Origin: DASSBG01 sp963800395
GTDB lineage: Bacteria > Pseudomonadota > Gammaproteobacteria > Xanthomonadales > Rhodanobacteraceae
Assembly (NCBI GenBank): GCA_963800395.1
Contig: CAWDBD010000015.1
Coordinates: 1-64,000, forward strand
Direction of reading: 5' to 3'
Length of the DNA stretch: 64,000 bases
Shown: positions 1 to 9,044 of the stretch, one piece after another
Position numbering within the stretch: position 1 is the first letter of the stretch
Layout: each line of letters starts with the position of its first letter
The notes under the pieces: generated by a model
The model's input: only the letters and a program-made list of their open reading frames with translations
The model's database searches: none
What the model was told of the DNA's origin: nothing
Position numbers and translations under genes: made by a program

Positions 1-1
1 C

Positions 2-1588
2 GTGACCCGAATCAAGCTGTCGTTCCAGTACCTGGCTGGCAGCCGCCGTGACGGTGCTCCTGTCGGCCCGGCCGTTGGCAGGGATCTGGCGGTACTCGAG
101 GCCAACAAGGTCGTGTTGTATCCCGCCGGCCCTGATGCACGCCAGATCAGTGTCAGACCCAGTTTCGTGCTGCCGGCAGGCTGGAAATTTGCCAGCGCGC
201 TGGAGCTGAACGGGCGTGATGACAATACCCTGCACTTCAAGCCGCTGTCCCTGGACCAGCTTGTCGATTCGCCATTGCTGTACGGGCGCCACCTCAACAG
301 CGTCGAACTGGGCCGTGCCCATGGTGCTCCCGTGCGTCTGCGCATCATGGGCGAGCGTGGCGTGGACATTCATCCCGACCAGAAACAGCTCGAGTCCTTG
401 CGCGAGCTGGCAAATCAGATGCTGGCGCTGTTTCAGCGGCCCCATTACCAACACTATGATTTTCTGCTGTCGCTATCCGACCGGATGGGGCACTTTGGTC
501 TGGAACACCTCCAGTCCAGCGACGACCGCCTGCCCGCGAGCTTCCTGTCCAGCCCCGCCCTGTTCCGGGTGCTCGCTCCGCTGCTGCCGCACCAATGGGT
601 GCATTCCTGGAATGGCAAGTTTCGTTTTCCGGCCGACCTGTGGTCTGCCGATTTCAGCAGCGTCGAGCAGACCGATCTGTTGTGGGTCTACGAAGGCCTG
701 ACCGAGTATTGGGCCGCCGTGCTCAGCGCGCGCTCCGGGCTTTGGACGCCCGCGTATTTTCGCGCCGCACTGGCCTCCAACGCCAGCCTGCTGGCACATC
801 GCAGCGGGCGCAATTGGCGCAGTCTGCAGGACACCGCCGACGCCGCACAGCTGGCCTGGGAGGGTAGCCGCGACTGGAGCAACTGGCGCCGCAGCGCCGA
901 CTTCTACCCTGAAGGTCAGCTGCTGTGGCTGGATGTGGATACCACGATTCGCCAGCTCAGCGACAACAGGCATTCGCTGGATGAGCTCGCGCCGCGATTC
1001 TTCGGCAGCATGCTCACGGGCACCAGGGCACGCGGCTACGATTTTCAGGATGTCGTCGACGCGCTGAATGCCATCCAGCCCCACGACTGGGCCAGCTTCC
1101 TGCGTCAGCGCCTGGACGACACCGGCGACAAACTGCCTTATCACGGGATCGAAAAAAGTGGCTGGAAGCTGACCTATACCGGCGCGCTCGGCGATCGTGA
1201 TCAGGACATGCTGGATCTGGGCCATGGTGCCAATCTGGCGGCCTCGATCGGATTTGCCGTGGCCGCCGATGGCCGCGTGCGCGACGTGCAGTGGCAGGGC
1301 CCGGCCTCCGCCGCAGGACTGGTGCCGGGCATGACCGTGGTCGCTGTCGACGGCAAGAAGTTCTCGATCGACGTGCTGACCCGTGCGATCAGCGCTGCCG
1401 CCAAGACCAAGGCGGGGATTGCCCTGCTGGTGCGCGACCAGGACCTGTACCGCACGCTTGAGATCGAGTACCACCGCGGCCTGCGCTACCCGCATCTCGA
1501 ACGTGTCGCCGGAACACCCGATTTGCTCGGTGACATCATCAAGCCGCGTCACCAGGAGCGTGAGCGGGAGAAGCACAAGCGGCCATGA
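2..1588 (+). CDS. M61 family peptidase-like protein with PDZ domain, catalytic Glu lost (5' partial)
   Basis: The reading frame enters from the left window edge, so the N-terminal M61 domain is outside the window and the GTG at position 2 is not necessarily the start. The visible 528 residues align by eye along their length with the next gene: a central glycyl-aminopeptidase-like domain, then a PDZ domain (about residues 410-500). The zinc motif, HEFNH in the paralogue, reads HQWVH here (residues 197-201, codon CAA for Gln198). The two His ligands and the downstream Glu in WVYEGLTEYW are kept. In M61 and other HExxH peptidases that Glu is the general base, so the protein is probably a non-catalytic binder or regulator (inference). 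It ends 161 nt before the GTG start chosen for the paralogue. Confidence 0.85.
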   Translation: MTRIKLSFQYLAGSRRDGAPVGPAVGRDLAVLEANKVVLYPAGPDARQISVRPSFVLPAGWKFASALELNGRDDNTLHFKPLSLDQLVDSPLLYGRHLNSVELGRAHGAPVRLRIMGERGVDIHPDQKQLESLRELANQMLALFQRPHYQHYDFLLSLSDRMGHFGLEHLQSSDDRLPASFLSSPALFRVLAPLLPHQWVHSWNGKFRFPADLWSADFSSVEQTDLLWVYEGLTEYWAAVLSARSGLWTPAYFRAALASNASLLAHRSGRNWRSLQDTADAAQLAWEGSRDWSNWRRSADFYPEGQLLWLDVDTTIRQLSDNRHSLDELAPRFFGSMLTGTRARGYDFQDVVDALNAIQPHDWASFLRQRLDDTGDKLPYHGIEKSGWKLTYTGALGDRDQDMLDLGHGANLAASIGFAVAADGRVRDVQWQGPASAAGLVPGMTVVAVDGKKFSIDVLTRAISAAAKTKAGIALLVRDQDLYRTLEIEYHRGLRYPHLERVAGTPDLLGDIIKPRHQEREREKHKRP

Positions 1589-1749
1589 CTTCGTTCTTCA
1601 GGTCGGGTTTTCGTTCGTTTTTGCCGAGTTGCCATGCTTGCTTGCCTCGAATGCTCAATGCACCCGATTCAAAGCCAAACCGCCCTGTTCGCCAGATTTC
1701 CAATGCCCACGTTCCAGGGCAACCCTTGTTCCAACCCAGGAGACACACT

Positions 1750-3651
1750 GTGAAAGTTCATGTTTCTTTTGCGCTTCTGTTCACCCTGCTTGCCAGTTTC
1801 ACGGCTCATGCCGATCAGGGCGACAACGTACCGCCGGTGCGCGACACGCCCTATCCCGGCACCATCCAGCTCAACGTCGATGCAAGCAACATCGGTCAGC
1901 GCATCTTCCAGGTGCACGAAACCGTGCCGGCCAAGGCCGGACCGCTGACGCTGCTCTATCCGCAGTGGATTCCGGGGCACCATTCGCCAACGGGTCCGAT
2001 CGACAAGTTCGCGGGCCTGACGGTGCATGCCAACGGCAAGCGCCTTGAGTGGACTCGCGACAAGTACAACGTGTATGCGTTTCACATCAACGTGCCCGAA
2101 GGTGCCAGCCAGCTTGATCTGGACTTCCAGTACCTGTCGCCGCAGAATCGCCGCGAAGGCCGCATCATCATGACCCCGAACATGCTCAACGTGCAGTGGG
2201 AACTGATGAGCCTGTATCCGGCCGGTCACAACATCCGCATGATCGATATCCAGCCCCGCATCACCCTGCCGGATGGCTGGCACTACGCCACGGCCCTGCA
2301 GAAGGCGTCGGGCAGCGGCGACCAGATCAGCTTCAAGTCGGTCACCTACAACGTGCTGGTGGACTCGCCCATGTTTGCCGGCAAGCACTACAAGCGCATT
2401 GATCTGGCCCCCGGCGACAAGACGCCGGTGCACCTGAACGTGTTTGCAGACGAGGCCGATGAGCTGGACGCCACCGATGAGCAGATCAAGGTGCACCGCC
2501 AGTTGGTCAAACAGATGTACAAGCTCTACGGTGCCCATCACTACGACCACTACGACTTTCTGCTGGCCATCAGCGACCAGATGAGCGGCATCGGCATGGA
2601 GCATCACCGCTCCAGCGAGAACGGCGTAAGCTCCGGCTACTTCACCAAATGGAAGAGCCACTGGAGCGGTCGTGACCTGCTCGCGCACGAGTTCAACCAT
2701 TCCTGGGACGGCAAATACCGGCGTGGTGCCGACCTGACCACGCCCAACTTCAATGTGCCCATGGGCGACAGCCTGTTGTGGGTGTACGAAGGCCAGACCC
2801 AGTTCTGGGGCAACGTGGTGGCCGCGCGCGCCGGGCTGGTGACAAAGAAACAGGGGCTGGAGAAACTGGCCCTGGTTGCGGCCAACTATGACCGCGACCG
2901 TCCCGGCATGGCCTGGCGCAACATCCAGGACACCACCAACGACCCGACCATTGCCCAGCGCGCGCCGCTGCCGTATCGCAACTACCAGATGAGCGAGGAC
3001 TACTACTCCGGTGGCCAGATGATCTGGCTGGCGGTTGACGGCAAGCTGCGTGAATTGAGCCATGGGCGTCGTTCGCTGGATGATTTCGCCAAGGCCTTTT
3101 TCGGCATGGACAATGGCGACTGGAAGGTCAACACCTACACCTTCGAGGATGTGGTGAATACTCTCAATCGAATCCATGCCTACGACTGGAAGACCTTCCT
3201 GCGCAGCCGTCTGGACGGCCATGTCAATCTGTCCGACGCACTGGCAAGCCAGGGCTGGAAGCTGGTCTACAACGACACGCCATCGGATGCCGTCAAGGCC
3301 TATGAGAAGCGCCGGCACTTTTCCATGATGACCTATTCGCTGGGCTACAGTGCCAACGACAAGGGCGAGATCAGTGATGTGCGCTGGGACGGCCCCGCAT
3401 TCAAGGCCGGCCTGTCACCGGGCATGAAGCTGATCGCGGTGAACGGTCGCGAGTACGGCAGCAGCGCCATCAAGGACGCGGTACGCGAGGCGGCCGAGAA
3501 AGGCAACGACAAGCCGATCAAGCTGCTGGTGAAGAATTTCGATCGCTACCAGACGCTTGAAGTGGATTACCATGGTGGTCTGCAATACCCGCACCTCGAG
3601 CGCATCAAGGGCAGCAAGGACTACCTGGACAAGCTCTACGCACCGCGCTAG
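1750..3651 (+). CDS. M61 family metallopeptidase with C-terminal PDZ domain
   Basis: Secreted zinc peptidase of 633 residues. The open frame runs upstream to 1585, but GTG 1750 is preferred: AGGAGA lies 7 nt upstream and the N-terminus becomes a normal signal peptide (VKVHVSFALLFTLLASFTAHA, then DQG). The N-terminal M61 beta domain is followed by the catalytic domain with H313-E-F-N-H317 and a third ligand at Glu347 in WVYEGQTQFW. HSWDGKYRR after the zinc motif is typical of M61. The C-terminal PDZ domain includes GPAFKAGLSPGMKLIAVNG. Family members are periplasmic aminopeptidases with a preference for small residues; the substrate is unknown. It is a tandem duplicate of the upstream gene. 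Confidence 0.93.
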   Translation: MKVHVSFALLFTLLASFTAHADQGDNVPPVRDTPYPGTIQLNVDASNIGQRIFQVHETVPAKAGPLTLLYPQWIPGHHSPTGPIDKFAGLTVHANGKRLEWTRDKYNVYAFHINVPEGASQLDLDFQYLSPQNRREGRIIMTPNMLNVQWELMSLYPAGHNIRMIDIQPRITLPDGWHYATALQKASGSGDQISFKSVTYNVLVDSPMFAGKHYKRIDLAPGDKTPVHLNVFADEADELDATDEQIKVHRQLVKQMYKLYGAHHYDHYDFLLAISDQMSGIGMEHHRSSENGVSSGYFTKWKSHWSGRDLLAHEFNHSWDGKYRRGADLTTPNFNVPMGDSLLWVYEGQTQFWGNVVAARAGLVTKKQGLEKLALVAANYDRDRPGMAWRNIQDTTNDPTIAQRAPLPYRNYQMSEDYYSGGQMIWLAVDGKLRELSHGRRSLDDFAKAFFGMDNGDWKVNTYTFEDVVNTLNRIHAYDWKTFLRSRLDGHVNLSDALASQGWKLVYNDTPSDAVKAYEKRRHFSMMTYSLGYSANDKGEISDVRWDGPAFKAGLSPGMKLIAVNGREYGSSAIKDAVREAAEKGNDKPIKLLVKNFDRYQTLEVDYHGGLQYPHLERIKGSKDYLDKLYAPR

Positions 3652-3816
3652 AAACCGGAACCTGAATGGAAACTTGCTGTCTGTAGTAATCGAGGCAAGA
3701 TGCAGGTGCTTGAAACCGGGCATCGGCGACGCCGCCAGCGAGCCAGGTGCCAGGATGGGTGGAAGAAGCCACATCCTGGCCTTGCGGCGGTCCGTTCACC
3801 ACTGGATCCGGGATGC

Positions 3817-3850
3817 CTCGTCGGGCCATGAATGACGATTGCCCGACGGC
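3817..3850 (+). promoter_or_regulatory. Hairpin in the leader of the ABC exporter operon
   Basis: CGTCGGGC (3819-3826) and GCCCGACG (3841-3848) form a perfect 8-bp stem with a 14-nt loop, extended by TGCC/GGCA pairing across a 2-nt bulge. It lies about 30 nt before the ATG at 3881 and has no T tract, so a leader structure is more likely than a terminator. The rest of the 229-nt gap 3652-3880 shows nothing recognisable. Confidence 0.3.
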
Positions 3851-3880
3851 AGAGAAAGTGCACTACCGACATGGAAGCCC

Positions 3881-4573
3881 ATGGTTCATCTCGACGACAT
3901 CTCAAGGCATTACCACATTGGCGGACAGACGGTGCGGGCTCTGGACGGCATTCAGTTGCAGGTCCCTGCCGGCCAGTTCGTGGCGGTGGTTGGCCCATCC
4001 GGGTCGGGCAAGTCGACACTGCTGAACATCCTCGGTGTTCTGGACCGGCCCGATCACGGCCACTACTGGCTGGATGAAACCGACGTGTCGACCTTCGACG
4101 ACGAGCAGGCCAGCGAATTCCGCAATCGTCGCATCGGCTTCGTGTTCCAGTCCTTTCACCTGTTGCCGCGCCTGACAGTGCTGGAGAATGTATTGCTGCC
4201 GCGCCGTTTTCTGCGTGGCGAGGACGAGGGGCTGGAAGCCCACGCCCGCCACTTGCTGGAACGCATGGGCCTGGCCGAACGACTCGATCATCGTCCGGGC
4301 CAGCTTTCCGGCGGCCAGATCCAGCGCGTTGCCATTGCGCGGGCGCTGGTGATGCGGCCGGCTCTGCTGCTGGCCGATGAGCCGACCGGCAACCTGGACT
4401 CGAAAAGTGCCGCGGCCGTGCTGGAACTGATCGACGAGATACACGGCGAGGGCCAGACCATCATCATGGTCACCCACGATACCGATGTCGCCGAGCATGC
4501 CGAGCGCCAGATACACATCCGCGATGGTCGCATCGAGCATGACAGCCTGCTCCCGGAGGCGAGCCATGCCTGA
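3881..4573 (+). CDS. ABC transporter ATP-binding protein, MacB/LolD type
   Basis: Cytoplasmic ATPase of 230 residues for the exporter encoded downstream. It shows Walker A GPSGSGKST, a Q-loop region FVFQSFHLLPRLTVLENV, signature LSGGQIQRVAIARAL, Walker B ALLLADEPTGNLD and the H-loop THD. The pattern FHLLPRLTVLENV with DEPTGNLD places it in the MacB/LolD/FtsE group. The frame is open to TTG 3839, but ATG 3881 (MVHLDDISRHY) gives the normal family length; GGAAG lies just upstream. It overlaps the next gene by 8 nt, as expected for translational coupling. First gene of a four-gene operon. Confidence 0.92.
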   Translation: MVHLDDISRHYHIGGQTVRALDGIQLQVPAGQFVAVVGPSGSGKSTLLNILGVLDRPDHGHYWLDETDVSTFDDEQASEFRNRRIGFVFQSFHLLPRLTVLENVLLPRRFLRGEDEGLEAHARHLLERMGLAERLDHRPGQLSGGQIQRVAIARALVMRPALLLADEPTGNLDSKSAAAVLELIDEIHGEGQTIIMVTHDTDVAEHAERQIHIRDGRIEHDSLLPEASHA

Positions 4574-6491
4574 GCAACTTCGAAGCATGCTCGTTGCCGG
4601 CTTGCTGCTGGCGCTCTCCAGCACGCCAGCCGCTGCCGTGGTGCTGACGGGCACGGTGCGGTCCCTGGGCGCACAACCGCTCTTCGCGCCGCCCTCGATG
4701 AATGCACCGGTGATTCTGCGCACCTATGTTGACGACGGCACGCTGGTCAAAAAGGGCGACCCGGTGTTGAGCATCGATGCCGGCCAGGCCGCTTCGCAAC
4801 TGCAGCAGCTTCAGGATCAGATCGAGCAGGCCCGCAACAAGAACGCCAAGGACCTGGCCGACCTGCAGCTGAAGCAAGCCGATGCCGAAATAGCCCTGGC
4901 CAACGCCCGGGCCGCCGAGCAGACGGCAGCCGTCGACGCCGCCATCCCGAAGGCCCTGATCGCGGCCATTGACTACGACAAGTACCAGGGCACTGCGACC
5001 AGCAGTCAGCGCGAGGCCGAACTGGCCCAGCGCAATCTCGACGACGCCCGAAATGCCGTGGTCCGACAGCGCCAGAGCGGCGATCTGGCGGTGCGCAAGC
5101 TCGAACTCCAGCTCGGCTTTTTCCAGGATCAGGTGGACACGGCCACCGTATACGCCAAACAGGGCGGCACCGTGATACACGACTTCATGACCGTCGCCTT
5201 CAATGGCCAGGCCGTGGGCCGCTACGAACAGGGCTCGAATGCCATGCCAGGCACGCGTGTCGGAGAAATCGTGGCACCCGGTGGCCGCTATGCGGTGCGT
5301 GCCTGGGCGCTGGAATCGGACCGCGATCAGCTCAAGATAAAAAAGAAGCTGCGCCTGCACTTCGATGCCCTGCCTGGCTCCTCGGTCATGGGCACCGTCA
5401 CGGCGATCAGCGGCAGTGCCAACGCCAAGCCCGAATGGGGCGACGGACGCTACTACCAGATTGATATCCAGCCTGACTCCAGCCTCGATGGTCTGCAACT
5501 TCTGCCCGGCATGAGCGTGCGTATCGACACCGAGATCAAGGACCCTGCCGTACAACCGATGAAACTGCAGCAGGTGAAACAGGGTGACTTGCACGCCAGT
5601 GGCGAAATATATGCGCGCGATACGATTGCGCTGATGCCGCCGCAGATCCAGGGCCTGTGGCAACTCAATATCACCAAAATGTCCGGCGACGGCGAGCGGG
5701 TCAGCAAGGGCGAACCGATCGTGGTCTTTGCCGGCGGCGACATTGCCCAGAAACTGCCATCGAGCCAGAGCAAGCTGAAGGAAAAACAGCGCGCGCTGGA
5801 AAAGCTCAAACTGGATCTTGCCGACAAGGCTCGCGATGCCAAGCTGGCCACGGCCAAGGCACGCGCCGATGCCGACAAGGCCAGGCGCAAGGCCGAGCAG
5901 CCGCAAAAATACATACCAGGCATCGAATACAAAAAGCTGGTGATCGACCGCAAGCGTGCTGCGAAGGTACTGGCATTGACCGAGAAACGGGCCGTGGTGG
6001 CCGCCCGCGATCGTCAGGCTCAAATGCAGCAGGCGCAGACCGAAGTGACACTGCTGCAACACGAGGTCGCGCGCTTGCTGCAGTCGATGGCCAAGCTCAC
6101 TCTGCCGGCACCGCGCGACGGCATCCTGCTGCACCGCTCCGGCTGGAACGGTGACAAGATCGACACCGGTTCCCAGGTCTGGCGCGGCATGGCGGTTGGC
6201 GACATCCCCGATCTCACCACCATCGCCGTCCACGCCAGCCTGTCCGAGCACGACTTCACGCGCGTACGCAAGGGACAAAAGGTCAGCGTGACCCTTTCCG
6301 GCGGTATTGGTCGCCAGCTCGACGGTCGCATCCATTCGATCGGTCGCAGTGTACATAGCAAGTCGCGCGCCGAGCCGGTGCCGGTCATTGATCTCGACAT
6401 CAGCCTGGACAAACGTGAACTCGACGGCCTCAAACCAGGGCAGCCGGTGCAGGTCATCATCCATCCGTCCGCGCCGGGCCGGCAGGCATGA
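4566..6491 (+). CDS. Periplasmic adaptor (HlyD/MFP-like), double-length with two coiled-coil hairpins
   Basis: 641 residues with a signal peptide (MPEQLRSMLVAGLLLALSS, Ala-rich cleavage region). The start ATG 4566 overlaps the ATPase stop. A lipoyl-like segment (DDGTLVKKGDPVLSID) is followed by a long charged Gln/Ala-rich helical hairpin (about residues 75-190). A second lipoyl-like half (GDGERVSKGEPIVVFAGGD) precedes a second Lys/Ala-rich coiled coil (about 390-520) and a closing beta domain (DTGSQVWRGMAVGDIPDL). Usual membrane-fusion proteins are 350-400 residues with one hairpin, so this looks like an internal adaptor duplication. It should span periplasm between the permease and an outer-membrane channel, which is not encoded here. 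It overlaps the next gene by ATGA. Confidence 0.82.
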   Translation: MPEQLRSMLVAGLLLALSSTPAAAVVLTGTVRSLGAQPLFAPPSMNAPVILRTYVDDGTLVKKGDPVLSIDAGQAASQLQQLQDQIEQARNKNAKDLADLQLKQADAEIALANARAAEQTAAVDAAIPKALIAAIDYDKYQGTATSSQREAELAQRNLDDARNAVVRQRQSGDLAVRKLELQLGFFQDQVDTATVYAKQGGTVIHDFMTVAFNGQAVGRYEQGSNAMPGTRVGEIVAPGGRYAVRAWALESDRDQLKIKKKLRLHFDALPGSSVMGTVTAISGSANAKPEWGDGRYYQIDIQPDSSLDGLQLLPGMSVRIDTEIKDPAVQPMKLQQVKQGDLHASGEIYARDTIALMPPQIQGLWQLNITKMSGDGERVSKGEPIVVFAGGDIAQKLPSSQSKLKEKQRALEKLKLDLADKARDAKLATAKARADADKARRKAEQPQKYIPGIEYKKLVIDRKRAAKVLALTEKRAVVAARDRQAQMQQAQTEVTLLQHEVARLLQSMAKLTLPAPRDGILLHRSGWNGDKIDTGSQVWRGMAVGDIPDLTTIAVHASLSEHDFTRVRKGQKVSVTLSGGIGRQLDGRIHSIGRSVHSKSRAEPVPVIDLDISLDKRELDGLKPGQPVQVIIHPSAPGRQA

Positions 6492-7702
6492 AGAGCGCGG
6501 TACTGCTGCTGGTCTTGTCCGCCACCCTTGCGCTGTGCGCCTGCAGCCAGGGTCCCACCGACACGCCGGCTACCGAGATTGTCCAGGTGGCGTCGTTGAA
6601 CCTGGATGTGCATGCAAACGGGGCGCTCAAGGCCACCCAGTCCACGCCCTTGCAGGTGCCGGGCAAGCAGTGGACCCCGCGGCAACTGGTGTGGCTGCTC
6701 GCCGATGGCAGCCAGGTAAAGAAGGGTGAGCTGGTCGCGCGTTTCTCCGCCAAGCAGAGCAAGCAGGATCTGGCGGAGGCCGAACTCGATCTCAAGCGCA
6801 ACACCATTGACCAACTCGGCAAGCACGCTGATCTGGGGCAGACCCGTGGCAAGCTCGGTGTTGATCTGGCCAACGTCGCCTATCAGCTGGCCATCGCCGA
6901 ACGCTACGCCAATGCCAGCTTCGAGGCCCTGGCGCGGAACAAGGTGCTGGATGCCGTGCAGGACAAGCAATATCTGGGCACGCGCCAGAACGTGCTGCAA
7001 TGGCGCAAGGGGCAGACCCGAAAGCGCGGCGAAGCCGAACTGGCAGTGCTCGATGCGCAGCGCAATACCTTCTCCATCCAGGCCAAGCAGAAGCGTGCCG
7101 ATCTCGATGCACTGGAATTGCGCGCGCCGCATGACGGCATATTCATGCTGCAAGCCGACTGGAGTGGTCAGAAGCCGCATATCGGCACCAGCCTGTACGC
7201 TGGCCGTCCGCTGGCCAGCCTCCCCGACACCGCCGCGATGGACATCGAGATTGCCGTGCCACAAGTCCAGGCACAGGGCATCACGGTCGGCGACGCCGTG
7301 CATATGCACCCGCTGGGCAAGCCCGACCAGGGCGCCGACACCAGGATCTCCTGGATCGCCGCCGCCGCGCAGACGCGCAGTCGCGAAAGCCCGGTCAAAT
7401 TCGTGATGATGAAGGCCAAGGTGCCGAAAAAGGCCATCACCCGCTACGCCTGGATGCCCGAGCAGCAGTTCGCCGTCGACATCACCGTATTCCGTGCCGA
7501 CAAGGCCATCAGTGTGCCCAACCTCGCCATTGATTCCTCCGGCGACACGCCGCGCGTGTTCGTGCTTGATGGCAGCAAGCCGGTGGCACGCAAGGTAAGC
7601 CTGGGCGCGCGCGGCGCCAGCCGCACCCAGATCAAGGACGGTCTCGAGGCTGGCGAGCGTGTGCTGATCGACCGCAGCGGTCTGGACAAGGAGAGCTCGT
7701 GA
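6488..7702 (+). CDS. Second periplasmic adaptor, lipoprotein (HlyD/RND-MFP type)
   Basis: 404 residues. The N-terminus MKSAVLLLVLSATLALCAC ends in a lipobox-like LCAC, so it is probably an inner-membrane-anchored lipoprotein. A lipoyl-type half motif (LADGSQVKKGELVARF) leads into a helical hairpin (about residues 90-205), the return lipoyl half (ELRAPHDGIFMLQADWSGQKPHIGTSL), a beta-barrel part and a C-terminal domain with DGLEAGERVLIDRSGLD, typical of MFP partners of MacB-like permeases. It starts inside the stop of the preceding adaptor and its own stop overlaps the permease start (GTGA). Two different adaptors for one permease is unusual. Confidence 0.88.
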   Translation: MKSAVLLLVLSATLALCACSQGPTDTPATEIVQVASLNLDVHANGALKATQSTPLQVPGKQWTPRQLVWLLADGSQVKKGELVARFSAKQSKQDLAEAELDLKRNTIDQLGKHADLGQTRGKLGVDLANVAYQLAIAERYANASFEALARNKVLDAVQDKQYLGTRQNVLQWRKGQTRKRGEAELAVLDAQRNTFSIQAKQKRADLDALELRAPHDGIFMLQADWSGQKPHIGTSLYAGRPLASLPDTAAMDIEIAVPQVQAQGITVGDAVHMHPLGKPDQGADTRISWIAAAAQTRSRESPVKFVMMKAKVPKKAITRYAWMPEQQFAVDITVFRADKAISVPNLAIDSSGDTPRVFVLDGSKPVARKVSLGARGASRTQIKDGLEAGERVLIDRSGLDKESS

Positions 7703-8937
7703 AAGTGCCACCAGCCTGGCGTGAAGCCATAGAGGAGCTTTGGCGGCGCAAGCTGCGCACCGGCCTGACCCTGCTCGGCCTGATCTTCGGTGTCGGTGCC
7801 ATCGTCGCCATGCAGGGCGTGGGCGAAGGCAGCCGACGCGAAGCCCTGCGTCTGGTGCAGAGCCTGGGCCTCAACAATCTCATCGTCGAGGCCAATGCGC
7901 CCGACAACGATGACGCACTCAAGGAACTGCGCGCGCGCAGCCTGGGCCTGACCCGCGCCGACGCACGTGCCGCACTCGAAGTCGTCCCCGGTGCTCAGGC
8001 CTGGGCTGCCGAAAAGCGCCTGCGCGTGCGCTCGGTGTATTCCGATGTCGGCAGCGGCGACATCCAGGCCAGCGGCGTCAGCCCCGACTGGTTCAAGCTG
8101 ACCTCGCTGGCCATCGCCGAAGGCCGCGGCATCACCGACAAGGACAACAAGGAACTGGCCACCGTTGCCGTGCTCGGTCATCAGGCTGCCGCCGAACTCT
8201 TCCCCGATGGCAAGGCGCTGGGCCGGTTGGTCAAACTGGATCACGTGTGGCTGCGCGTGGTCGGCGTGCTGGCCGACCGTGATCTGGGCAAGAAGAAATT
8301 CGAAGGCGTATCGCTGGGCTCCGCCAGCAATCGCGTGTTCGTGCCGCTGGCCTCGGCGCAGACGCGCTTCAGCTTCCAGCCCATGGAAGATCCCATCGAC
8401 CGCTTTCTGCTGCGTATCGACGATCCCTCGCAGCTTGGAGCCGATGCCCGCGTGCTGGGCGACTTGCTGGGTCAGCGGCACGGCGGTGCCACGGACTTCA
8501 GTCTGGTCGTGCCACAACAGCTGTACCAGCAGAACCAGAAGACCCAGCGCATCTTCTCCATCGTCATGGGCTCGATTGCCGCCGTCAGCCTGCTGGTCGG
8601 TGGCATAGGCATCATGAACATCATGCTGGCCAACGTGCTGGAACGGCGCCGCGAAATCGGCCTGCTGCGTGCCATCGGTGCGCGCCGCAACGACATCATT
8701 GCGCGATTCCTGCGCGAAGCCACAGTCATCTGCCTCACGGGCGCACTCATCGGCATTCTGTTCGGTGCACTGCTTGCCTACCTCATCGCCACCTTCGCCG
8801 ACTGGCAGGTCGCCTGGGCACCCATTCCCATCATCCTGGCTGCCGCCGCGTGCACCCTCATCGGCCTCGCGTTCAGCGTTTACCCTGCGCGCCAGGCTGC
8901 GGCGCTGGATCCCATCGACGCACTCCGCGCCGAGTAG
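7699..8937 (+). CDS. MacB-type ABC transporter permease (FtsX family)
   Basis: 412 residues. One N-terminal membrane segment (TLLGLIFGVGAIVAMQGVGEG) is followed by a large periplasmic MacB_PCD domain (about residues 45-270) and an FtsX domain with three further membrane segments (SIAAVSLLVGGIGIMNIML, FGALLAYLIATFA, IPIILAAAACTLIGLAFSV). NVLERRREIGLLRAIGARR is the classic FtsX coupling-helix region. The GTG start at 7699 overlaps the adaptor stop. Known family members export peptides, macrolides or lipoproteins by mechanotransmission; the cargo here cannot be told from sequence. Last gene of the exporter operon. Confidence 0.93.
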   Translation: MKVPPAWREAIEELWRRKLRTGLTLLGLIFGVGAIVAMQGVGEGSRREALRLVQSLGLNNLIVEANAPDNDDALKELRARSLGLTRADARAALEVVPGAQAWAAEKRLRVRSVYSDVGSGDIQASGVSPDWFKLTSLAIAEGRGITDKDNKELATVAVLGHQAAAELFPDGKALGRLVKLDHVWLRVVGVLADRDLGKKKFEGVSLGSASNRVFVPLASAQTRFSFQPMEDPIDRFLLRIDDPSQLGADARVLGDLLGQRHGGATDFSLVVPQQLYQQNQKTQRIFSIVMGSIAAVSLLVGGIGIMNIMLANVLERRREIGLLRAIGARRNDIIARFLREATVICLTGALIGILFGALLAYLIATFADWQVAWAPIPIILAAAACTLIGLAFSVYPARQAAALDPIDALRAE

Positions 8938-9044
8938 CGTCGCGCTTCAGGCACAGAACCATCCCTGGCTGGCCGCTCGGTGGCGCACTCCGAACCGAGT
9001 AGCCGAACAAGGCAGCAGGATGTCGCTGAGCGCCGCCAAGCACC

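Noticed and set aside
1669..3318. 549-codon open frame antisense to the M61 peptidase gene
   Set aside because: Typical shadow frame in high-GC DNA; no recognisable domain, and the plus strand encodes an intact peptidase.
4470..6464. 664-codon antisense frame over the first adaptor gene
   Set aside because: Shadow of the adaptor gene; no start signal and no family features, whereas the plus-strand gene has a signal peptide and overlaps its operon neighbours.
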